From: Deltaproteobacteria bacterium
GTDB taxonomy: Bacteria > Myxococcota_A > UBA796
Assembly: GCA_002707085.1 (NCBI GenBank)
Contig: PALY01000016.1
Span: forward strand, 70,421 to 76,434
Direction of reading: 5' to 3'
DNA length: 6,014 nucleotides
Part shown: positions 1-5,412 of the stretch, piece after piece
How positions within the stretch are numbered: position 1 is the first letter of the stretch
Layout of the letters: each line of letters begins with the position of its first letter
Notes under the pieces: generated by a model
What the model saw: only the letters and a program-made list of their open reading frames with translations
Told to the model about the DNA's origin: nothing
The model's database searches: none
Translations under genes and position numbers: made by a program

Positions 1-81
1 GACTTCATCGAACAAATGGGAAATGGAAAACCCATCTGCATTGGCCAATCTGCGACCGGCCTGCGACGGTGGTTGCCTTAG
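1..81 (+). CDS. Possible C-terminal end of a convergent gene (partial, weak)
   Basis: Reading from base 1 gives 26 sense codons, beginning DFIEQMGNGKPIC and ending LRRWLP, then TAG at 79-81. The frame enters from outside the window, so only the last residues would be seen. The TAG overlaps the TAA of the minus-strand OmpA-type gene by two bases, which would make a tight convergent junction. All three plus frames are open over this short stretch, and a minus-strand frame with ATGs near 41 and 35 also runs off the edge without a clear Shine-Dalgarno sequence. The call therefore rests only on plausible protein composition and gene packing. I do not recognise a family. Confidence 0.27.
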   Translation, partial: DFIEQMGNGKPICIGQSATGLRRWLP

Positions 82-1031
82 TCTTGACCACCTGTGATGT
101 GGAATTCCACACGACGGTTGTTGGATCGTCCTGCATTGGTTCTATTGGTATCAATTGGACGTTCTTCGCCCAAGCCTTTGGCATTCAAGCGGTCTTCTGA
201 CACACCCTTGCCCACCAAATATTTCCGTACAGAGTCTGCACGTTGCTGGCTCAACCGTTGGTTGATTTGTGTGGATCCTTGAGAGTCCGTGTGGCCTTCC
301 ACCCGAACCGTAAGTTTTGGATAGTCGGTCAGGACCATCACCACTGCATCGAGAATGCCATGGCTCACTTTCTTGATCGAAGCGCGCCCTGTATCAAACA
401 AGACTTTCTCTGAGATGACGATCTGATCCCGAGTGATATCAACCCCGCTCGGCCCATCATCAGGACATCCATCGCCATCCAAATATCCATTGACGACTTC
501 AGCTTCATTGGGACAATTGTCGTCTACATCAAGGATGCCATCCGCATCATTGTCGGGTTCTGGACAACCATCTTCGTCTTGGTATTCGTCTCGATCTTCT
601 GGTTCATCTGGACATAGATCGCTGCCATCTTCTACCAAGTCTTGATCTCGGTCCAAGTCTGGACACCCGTCCGTATCCAAGTGATCGTCATAGTCTTCCG
701 GCTCGTCAGGACACTTGTCCAGATGATCAAAGATGGCATCCTTGTCTCGATCCTTCGGACGACAACTGTCTGCTTTTTTAAGCGCAATTTCTACATTCTC
801 GCCCGCAAGAGACACATGTTCTGTTGCGCGACGTGCATCCCCTTGCTGAAACTCCAATTGAGCAAACTCGGCATGAGTAATGGCCCGGGCTGTTTCTATG
901 GGCGCGCACTCCTGCGCCCACTTGTCCCGTGAAGCCTCTTTCAACTGAGACTGTAAGTCTTCGTGGTCTCCTGGGAGTTTTGCCGCTTGAATACAGCCAA
1001 CAGCAAACAACGCTATCCATGGACGCATCAT
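78..1031 (-). CDS. OmpA-family envelope protein with TSP3 calcium-binding repeats
   Basis: This 317-residue protein probably links the outer envelope to peptidoglycan. Residues 1-12 form a short hydrophobic signal followed by Cys13 in AVGC, an atypical lipobox with Ala at -3; a signal peptidase I site after IQA is the alternative. Residues about 28-88 are helical and resemble DUF4398, like the gene upstream. Residues 94-191 hold three Asp-rich thrombospondin type 3 repeats. Residues about 203-313 are an OmpA C-terminal domain with the VEGHTDSQG motif; Asp249 and Arg264 have the same 15-residue spacing as the diaminopimelate-binding pair of E. coli OmpA (D271, R286). No beta-barrel precedes it, so it is Pal-like or a TSP3-OmpA hybrid rather than a classical OmpA porin. 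The frame could begin at a TTG at 1037, but ATG 1031 has AGGGGG at 1039-1044, seven bases upstream, and forms TAATG with the preceding stop. ATG 1028 is also possible. The domain call is secure; the anchoring mode is not. Confidence 0.93.
   Translation of the reverse strand: MMRPWIALFAVGCIQAAKLPGDHEDLQSQLKEASRDKWAQECAPIETARAITHAEFAQLEFQQGDARRATEHVSLAGENVEIALKKADSCRPKDRDKDAIFDHLDKCPDEPEDYDDHLDTDGCPDLDRDQDLVEDGSDLCPDEPEDRDEYQDEDGCPEPDNDADGILDVDDNCPNEAEVVNGYLDGDGCPDDGPSGVDITRDQIVISEKVLFDTGRASIKKVSHGILDAVVMVLTDYPKLTVRVEGHTDSQGSTQINQRLSQQRADSVRKYLVGKGVSEDRLNAKGLGEERPIDTNRTNAGRSNNRRVEFHITGGQD
459..752 (-). repeat. Three tandem thrombospondin type 3 repeats within the OmpA-type gene
   Basis: Codons 94-191 encode three units of about 33 residues, each with DxDxD-type acidic clusters and the signatures CPDEPED (or CPNEAEV) and DGCPD/E. 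The six cysteines lie at residues 107, 123, 140, 156, 173 and 189, spaced 16, 17, 16, 17 and 16, so the period is exactly 33. TSP3 repeats are known to bind calcium and to pair cysteines between units. Here they would form a stiff, calcium-dependent stalk between the helical N-terminal domain and the peptidoglycan-binding domain. Repeat 3 is the most diverged, with Asn-Glu-Ala replacing Asp-Glu-Pro after its first cysteine. Confidence 0.9.
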
Positions 1032-1411
1032 TACCAAACCCCCTGTGGAGAGGTTTGGGGTTCTTCAGGAGCAGATGGAGCAGATGGAGCAGATGGAGCA
1101 TCTTGCAGCGCTTCTTGAGGGGGAACATCTCCATTGGCTCGCGCAATAGACACCGCTTCAGCCGCCCAATGTTCTGCTTTTTTCAACAAAGCTTCAGCCG
1201 ACTCATAGTCAGAGCGGCCCCACTCATCCCGAGCTTTTTTCATGTACTCATCAGCCATTGTCCACGCATAAATCGCCCTTTCAGGCGCGCCTGCTGCTCG
1301 GGCTGCATTCATCTTTTGTTCTGTTTGCGTGAGCTTCACTGTGGCCTTCGTGCCTGCATAGCAACCACCGAGGCCCAGAATCAATATTGTAATGAAAGCG
1401 AATCGCCGCAT
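1031..1411 (-). CDS. Small DUF4398-like helical lipoprotein
   Basis: This is a 126-residue predicted lipoprotein. MRRF is followed by a hydrophobic stretch ending in the lipobox LGGC, so the mature protein would begin at Cys17. Tyr at +2 gives no Asp retention signal, so outer-membrane sorting is the likely outcome. Residues about 22-92 are Ala-, Lys- and Glu-rich amphipathic helix; the APERAIYAW and YESAEALLKKAEHWAAEA segments resemble DUF4398, a domain found in small envelope lipoproteins beside OmpA proteins. The tail, residues 94-126, is low-complexity Pro/Ala/Ser with an APS tandem repeat and probably unstructured. The frame stays open up to a TTG at 1489, but that would place 26 charged residues before the signal and overlap the previous gene. 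ATG 1411 has GGAG seven bases upstream. The stop shares one base with the next start. DUF4398 is assigned by eye; the lipoprotein call is firm. Confidence 0.88.
   Translation of the reverse strand: MRRFAFITILILGLGGCYAGTKATVKLTQTEQKMNAARAAGAPERAIYAWTMADEYMKKARDEWGRSDYESAEALLKKAEHWAAEAVSIARANGDVPPQEALQDAPSAPSAPSAPEEPQTSPQGVW
1039..1044 (-). promoter_or_regulatory. Shine-Dalgarno sequence of the OmpA-type gene
   Basis: On the minus strand AGGGGG lies seven bases before ATG 1031, inside the last codons of the upstream lipoprotein gene. It decides the start: the TTG at 1037 is too close to this site to use it. With the TAATG junction it suggests reinitiation or translational coupling. Confidence 0.6.
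1068..1100 (-). repeat. 9-bp in-frame tandem repeat, about 3.7 copies
   Basis: On the plus strand the unit ggagcagat repeats perfectly from 1068 to 1094 and continues as ggagca to 1100. Read on the minus strand it encodes the Ala-Pro-Ser repeat in the C-terminal tail of the small lipoprotein. Because the unit is a multiple of three, slippage would lengthen or shorten the tail without breaking the frame. Confidence 0.9.
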
Positions 1412-1418
1412 GTGCTTA

Positions 1419-1422
1419 CTCC
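1419..1422 (-). promoter_or_regulatory. Shine-Dalgarno sequence of the small lipoprotein gene
   Basis: GGAG on the minus strand ends seven bases before ATG 1411. This selects the ATG over the TTG at 1489, and it agrees with the signal peptide beginning at MRRF. Confidence 0.65.
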
Positions 1423-1460
1423 GAAGCAACCGTATCCGATCTGGCACGACTTGAGCAGGG

Positions 1461-1489
1461 ATCAACGCATTTGGTCGGTAGACTGTCAA
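1461..1489 (-). promoter_or_regulatory. Candidate sigma70-type promoter before the lipoprotein/OmpA pair
   Basis: On the minus strand a perfect TTGACA lies at 1489-1484, followed by a 17-base spacer and GTTGAT at 1466-1461. The -35 box is ideal and the spacing optimal, but the -10 matches TATAAT at only three of six positions, including the important A and T at its end. Initiation would fall near 1454, leaving a leader of about 43 bases before ATG 1411. The -35 box contains the TGA stop of the upstream membrane-protein gene. It lies in the largest gap of the four-gene run (74 bp), which makes an independent start plausible. Confidence 0.38.
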
Positions 1490-3612
1490 GGGCTGTTTGG
1501 CGGTTGTTCAGGTTGTGGGGGGGGCGCACCTGGAAAATCTTCCCCTGGTTGCGGGGGCTTCGGCGGCGCATTTTCAAGGGGCTCAAACTCTCCTGCCTGG
1601 TCTCGCCATGGCTTTAAGTCGAATATCGACATCATCATTCGTCTGGGAATCTGATCCAAAGGAACACTGACATCTTTACCCGCCATTGGAATCCATGCCG
1701 GAACCACGGCTCGGGTAAGGTGTTCATCTTCGGCCACACCCAAACCATGCTCATAGACCTCTATGGGTTCCAGATTGAGTCTCTCTCCGATTCGTCGAAC
1801 AGCGTCTCTATACAACACACCGCCTTCATGGGGACCAATCAAATAGTAGCCGCGCTCGTGTACCACCAGCCAACGGTAATCCGCACCATCCATCAAAGCG
1901 GCAAGTTCACGATCCTGAATCAAATCCAACTCCGCGCTCAACGGATCGCGAGAAAGAGTGATCAACAATTCCTCTAGATCTCCATGTTCGGGTTCATGTT
2001 CAGCCAGCCACCGCATGCGTCGACCTGGCTCACCACCGCCTTCTGTGCGAAACATCGGTGGCACTGCAGGCGCCCCCGCCCACGATCTGTAGACTTTTCG
2101 ACCATGAAAAACCTGGTACACACACATCAAATCTTGTTGTTGCTCCAACGGTATTTCTATGATTCCTTCCCAGCCATTTGGATCGAGGTCCAGATACCAG
2201 TCGGGAGCCTCAAAGGGACTCACCACACCTGGAATTCGAACGATGGGCGGTTTTTGGACCCCTTCAGCTACTGGACCTACATCAATGTGCCAGAACGGTT
2301 GCGCAAGAATGGCCAATCCCACCAATATGGATGCTCCAGGCCGATACTTACCCCGCAAAGAAGAAAGACCCACAGCAAGCAATACAACACTTGCAACAAC
2401 CATCATGGAGCTCATTCTGTAAGGAGCAAACATCCGGGACATGCCAGGAATCCACTTGAACATCCCTGTCCATGGCATCCGAACCACATACTCACCGAAC
2501 ATCACAACGTCGGTTGTGTCTTTGTCAGCACCAAACTTTAGGAAGGGACCCATGGTTCCCAACCAAAATACGACCCATACCAACACCCAAATACGAGCGC
2601 GCTTCAAGAAGAGTCCGGGGATTACACCTGCAACCAGAACTGCTGCTGGGAAACTGTTGACCCCATGAAAGGGATTGAACACATGATCAGCAGACCATGA
2701 GCTTACAATGACCCGTCGAAGAGAACTCAACACATTCTCTTCGTACGATGTAGGCCGCAATGGCGCAGCCGCAATGGTGTCGTATGCAGGAAATGAGAGG
2801 AAAAACGTCAATTCAGGCAGGTCGGTCATCGAAGACCGCATGTCGTCTGTTGCACCGGCTGCAAAGTATGGCAACAGAAACAAAATCAAACCAAACATGG
2901 CCACTACTGCAGCCGGGACAAGCCATCGGGCAACCCGTCTCCAATTCGGACGCTGTACCCATGCCCAATGCACGATCCAGATGAGGCCAAACATCGCGGC
3001 AAAAAGTCCATAAAACCAATAAAATGCACTCACCAAGGCGAACATCAATCCCACAATGGCACCGTCGATGGGAGATGATGTGCGAGTCGCACGTCCGAGA
3101 CTTGCTGGAAAGAGGAGCAGCCACCACAGCAACACCTGACGCAACCCTGTGCCATTGACATCTTGAATGACCAACGGGTTCATGATCGCAACACAGCCTG
3201 CAGCCCATGCGACCGTGCGGCTTTCCGTAAAGGTGCGAGCCAAGGCATAGCCACACACACCATTTCCCACCAAAATGATCAGTACTTTCACGTTGTGGTG
3301 CCAAGGAAATCCCAGCAATTTATCCAACGGATAGCTGAGCAGGATCACATCCAGAATATTTCCTGTTTCAGGGTATCGCCCCAAACTGACAATGTTGCGC
3401 AGCCACTCCAAGACGCCAAGGTCTTGATGTGAAAGGGCATCGATTTCTTGAAAATGCCACCACTGTCGCCAAAGCCAACCGCCGAATTCACCACCGCCAA
3501 CGATTTGGCGCTCCATCTCTGGAAACATGGGCCAGGTAAGCGCTGCTGCTGCTGCCAGGTACAAGGCAACCATGAGCAATATCTCAACAGCATTGTTCAA
3601 AAACGTACGCAA
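1486..3612 (-). CDS. GT-C-like polytopic membrane protein, divergent paralogue with Pro-rich tail
   Basis: This is a 708-residue membrane protein. About ten to twelve hydrophobic segments lie between residues 8 and 440 (for example 8-26, 107-127, 133-150, 183-217, 228-252, 322-358 and 402-440). A soluble domain of about 270 residues follows, probably periplasmic. The architecture is that of GT-C lipid-linked-sugar glycosyltransferases, but the substrate is unknown. It shares with the preceding gene LTWP then a WW pair (25-28, 51-52), a YGLFA motif (201-205), an SRxxxPYR-type motif (392-399), an IEIPL segment (485-489) and YRWLVVHERGYY (579-590). In the first loop, where the paralogue has Asp50 and His54, this protein has Glu42 and Trp46. 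Residues 683-708 are extremely proline-rich. The start is TTG 3612: AAAGGA lies eight bases upstream and an in-frame TAA at 3625-3627 excludes any earlier start. Family assignment is by topology and paralogy only; a YfhO-like or other GT-C-fold protein is possible. Confidence 0.85.
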   Translation of the reverse strand: MRTFLNNAVEILLMVALYLAAAAALTWPMFPEMERQIVGGGEFGGWLWRQWWHFQEIDALSHQDLGVLEWLRNIVSLGRYPETGNILDVILLSYPLDKLLGFPWHHNVKVLIILVGNGVCGYALARTFTESRTVAWAAGCVAIMNPLVIQDVNGTGLRQVLLWWLLLFPASLGRATRTSSPIDGAIVGLMFALVSAFYWFYGLFAAMFGLIWIVHWAWVQRPNWRRVARWLVPAAVVAMFGLILFLLPYFAAGATDDMRSSMTDLPELTFFLSFPAYDTIAAAPLRPTSYEENVLSSLRRVIVSSWSADHVFNPFHGVNSFPAAVLVAGVIPGLFLKRARIWVLVWVVFWLGTMGPFLKFGADKDTTDVVMFGEYVVRMPWTGMFKWIPGMSRMFAPYRMSSMMVVASVVLLAVGLSSLRGKYRPGASILVGLAILAQPFWHIDVGPVAEGVQKPPIVRIPGVVSPFEAPDWYLDLDPNGWEGIIEIPLEQQQDLMCVYQVFHGRKVYRSWAGAPAVPPMFRTEGGGEPGRRMRWLAEHEPEHGDLEELLITLSRDPLSAELDLIQDRELAALMDGADYRWLVVHERGYYLIGPHEGGVLYRDAVRRIGERLNLEPIEVYEHGLGVAEDEHLTRAVVPAWIPMAGKDVSVPLDQIPRRMMMSIFDLKPWRDQAGEFEPLENAPPKPPQPGEDFPGAPPPQPEQPPNSP

Positions 3613-3620
3613 CCAAACGA

Positions 3621-3626
3621 TCCTTT
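3621..3626 (-). promoter_or_regulatory. Shine-Dalgarno sequence fixing a TTG start
   Basis: AAAGGA on the minus strand is eight bases before TTG 3612, in the 22-bp gap after the TGA of the upstream paralogue. The in-frame TAA overlaps its first bases. The next in-frame Met is residue 14, inside the first membrane segment, so TTG is the only sensible start. Confidence 0.7.
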
Positions 3627-3634
3627 ATCAGCAG

Positions 3635-5395
3635 TCACAATGTGTAGACCTGAAGTCCATCTTCTGTCCATTTTCGAGGCGCCCCAAACAAACCTGTAAG
3701 CAACGCTTCCACTTGGGAGCGCTTGAATTCTGGGTACAGCCTTTCATGTAATACGATGTATCGGTATCCCTGTGTTCGAAGCGTTCGTCCACCCACAACC
3801 AAATCCAATTCAGGCAAGCGTGGAGGCATTGTTCGCGCTCGATGCGCCTCCATTCTCATCAGCGTAGCCGTCAAACGGTTTCGCAACAGGGAGTCGGGCA
3901 TCGGATCATTCAGTCCCCATGGTACCGGTCGTCCATGTTCCGTCTGGTACCAGACATAAATGGCCCGTTCAAGGTTGGGTACAGTCAATGGTAAATCGAG
4001 TACGGCCCCAGCCTCAGGATCGCGTCCAATATCTTCGTATGCAGCAGGAATGATGGCATCCGATGTAGGGATGGGCATCGTAGCAGGCGAACCTTTGTGG
4101 AACTCAAACAGCGTGATCAAGCTCAAAGCGATCACCAACAGCATTCGCCGGTTTGTCCGCATATGCCGCGTCATGTGACGAAGGCCATGAACGGCAACCA
4201 AACTCAATGCCAAGCTCACACCCACCACAAAACGAAATGGGTGTGAAATACGAGAAAACAGAGGAAGAGCATCAAACAGCGGCAAGAAAGGAAGTGGTAT
4301 TCGTCGACCATCAATCTCCACCATTTCACCGTCCATATTGAGATATGGCCCAAGCGAAAAAATGAAAAAGAAAATGCCCAACCAGATCCATGGGCCAAAC
4401 TCTCGATGCCGACGTGTGGCAAATATTGCATACAGACAAAGCATGATTCCAACCCATCCCAGATAGATCACAATCACCAACTCCTCTCCATACAATGCCA
4501 GCAAATCCGGGCTGGGTATTTTGGAGGGTTTGAAGAAAGCCACAACATCCGTGATGTTGTGGTAGAGCAGGCTGGCCTCAACAAACTTTGGATCGCGGGT
4601 CACCAACGCATCGTCTGCATCCAGAGAGCTACGGAAGGTCATCAACAGGGGCATGACCAACAGCAGTCCCGTCATTGCAGCGCCACCAAGACGCACCAAA
4701 CTGCGGACCCAAGGTTGAATCCAAGGTTGACGCACCGCTCGCCAAGCCACGATCACAGCTGTCGCAATCACAGCAAACAGCCCGTAATACCAGCTTGTCA
4801 GCATCGTGATGGCCATGGCCAAACCGAGCAACAAAGCACGCTTCCACACAGGTCGTTCTAAGAAACGAATCAACGCCCATAGGGCGATTGGAAGCCAGCC
4901 CGCACACACGGTTTCCGAAATTCCATTGTAGGCCTGGCCCAACAAATGGGGGGAGGCACCGTACATGACCATCGCGATTGCGCTGCTCACCGCATCACCT
5001 GTGACATGCCAAGCCAACAACCATGCACCCCAAGCAGCCAGTGCCAAACCAAACATGATGGTGAGGTTGAACGCCATCGCGGGTCCTACCAGCTTCTGCA
5101 CAGGAAATGTGATGATCGCCTGCACCGTATCAATGAAGTACAGCGAACCCCCTTTTGGGAAAACCAACAAATCGGTCCATTCTGGCCATCGTCCTTGGGA
5201 TAGTTCTTCAGCTACCCACCAATATCCCCACACATGGTTCCACGTGTCATTGCCCGGATGCCCCAACAAGATATCTTTTGGGTACAACAATACCGGCCAC
5301 GTCAAAACTATGGATAAAACCAACGCGGCAATGGCTGCCCACGCCGCTGGAGGAGTAGAACCGGTACGCATCTTCGGCATTCGTGGCCGTGTCAT
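3635..5395 (-). CDS. GT-C-like polytopic membrane protein (putative glycosyltransferase)
   Basis: The product has 586 residues from ATG 5395. Hydrophobic segments begin at about 18-36 and continue to about 430 (for example 107-129, 135-150, 163-178, 186-216, 236-253, 305-325, 334-350, 387-403 and 418-431). A soluble domain of about 155 residues follows. After the first segment comes GNDTWNHVWGYWW (48-60); an acidic residue in this first extracytoplasmic loop is the usual catalytic or metal-binding position of GT-C enzymes, here Asp50. Other landmarks are SWYYGLFA (201-208), SRISHPFR (381-388), VLDLPL (465-470), YQTEHGRP (483-490) and YRYIVLHERLYP (544-555). I know the LDLP, YQTxHGRP and IVLHERLYP pattern from uncharacterised bacterial membrane proteins of GT39-like type. 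The frame extends upstream to 5593, but those 66 residues are hydrophilic and lie antisense to the divergent gene. ATG 5395 has GGAG 12 bases upstream, a long spacing; ATG 5434, 5380 or 5371 remain possible. Enzymatic activity is inferred. Confidence 0.85.
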   Translation of the reverse strand: MTRPRMPKMRTGSTPPAAWAAIAALVLSIVLTWPVLLYPKDILLGHPGNDTWNHVWGYWWVAEELSQGRWPEWTDLLVFPKGGSLYFIDTVQAIITFPVQKLVGPAMAFNLTIMFGLALAAWGAWLLAWHVTGDAVSSAIAMVMYGASPHLLGQAYNGISETVCAGWLPIALWALIRFLERPVWKRALLLGLAMAITMLTSWYYGLFAVIATAVIVAWRAVRQPWIQPWVRSLVRLGGAAMTGLLLVMPLLMTFRSSLDADDALVTRDPKFVEASLLYHNITDVVAFFKPSKIPSPDLLALYGEELVIVIYLGWVGIMLCLYAIFATRRHREFGPWIWLGIFFFIFSLGPYLNMDGEMVEIDGRRIPLPFLPLFDALPLFSRISHPFRFVVGVSLALSLVAVHGLRHMTRHMRTNRRMLLVIALSLITLFEFHKGSPATMPIPTSDAIIPAAYEDIGRDPEAGAVLDLPLTVPNLERAIYVWYQTEHGRPVPWGLNDPMPDSLLRNRLTATLMRMEAHRARTMPPRLPELDLVVGGRTLRTQGYRYIVLHERLYPEFKRSQVEALLTGLFGAPRKWTEDGLQVYTL

Positions 5396-5412
5396 CTTAA
5401 AGTAGGGCTCCG
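5396..5412. other. 17-bp divergent gap between two gene starts
   Basis: The minus-strand membrane-protein gene starts at 5395 and the plus-strand lipoprotein gene at 5413. Seventeen bases cannot hold two promoters, so at least one promoter must lie inside the opposing gene, or one start is further downstream than called. The plus gene has AGTAGGG ending five bases before its ATG, and an in-frame TAA at 5398-5400. I see no convincing -35/-10 pair on either strand within about 150 bases. Confidence 0.7.

Noticed and set aside
16..35. Inverted repeat atggg/cccat with a 10-base loop, considered as a terminator for the minus-strand operon
   Set aside because: The stem is only five A+T/G+C-mixed pairs with no following T-tract on either strand; the accg/cggt pair at 55-70 is even weaker.
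41..48. Perfect palindrome ttggccaa
   Set aside because: A single 8-bp palindrome is expected by chance in a window of this size, and there is no second copy or adjacent promoter to suggest an operator.
778..1146. 122-codon minus-strand frame with a Leu-His repeat
   Set aside because: It overlaps the lipoprotein and OmpA genes in another frame; the Leu-His pattern is the 9-bp tandem repeat read out of frame.
1412..1489. 26-residue extension of the small lipoprotein from TTG 1489
   Set aside because: It would bury the lipoprotein signal behind a charged stretch, whereas ATG 1411 has a well-placed GGAG.
929..1654. 241-codon plus-strand open frame
   Set aside because: It spans antisense to three well-supported minus-strand genes and their junctions; its Ser/Arg/Cys-rich product, including the translated 9-bp repeat, looks like a shadow frame.
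1984..2541. 185-codon plus-strand open frame
   Set aside because: It is antisense to the conserved C-terminal and membrane domain of the 708-residue protein, has low-complexity His/Thr/Pro-rich composition, and no family motif or good Shine-Dalgarno sequence.
4406..4861. 151-codon plus-strand frame rich in His and Gln
   Set aside because: The His/Gln richness mirrors the reverse complement of Trp/Leu/Val-type membrane codons in the GT-C-like gene; no independent signal of coding.
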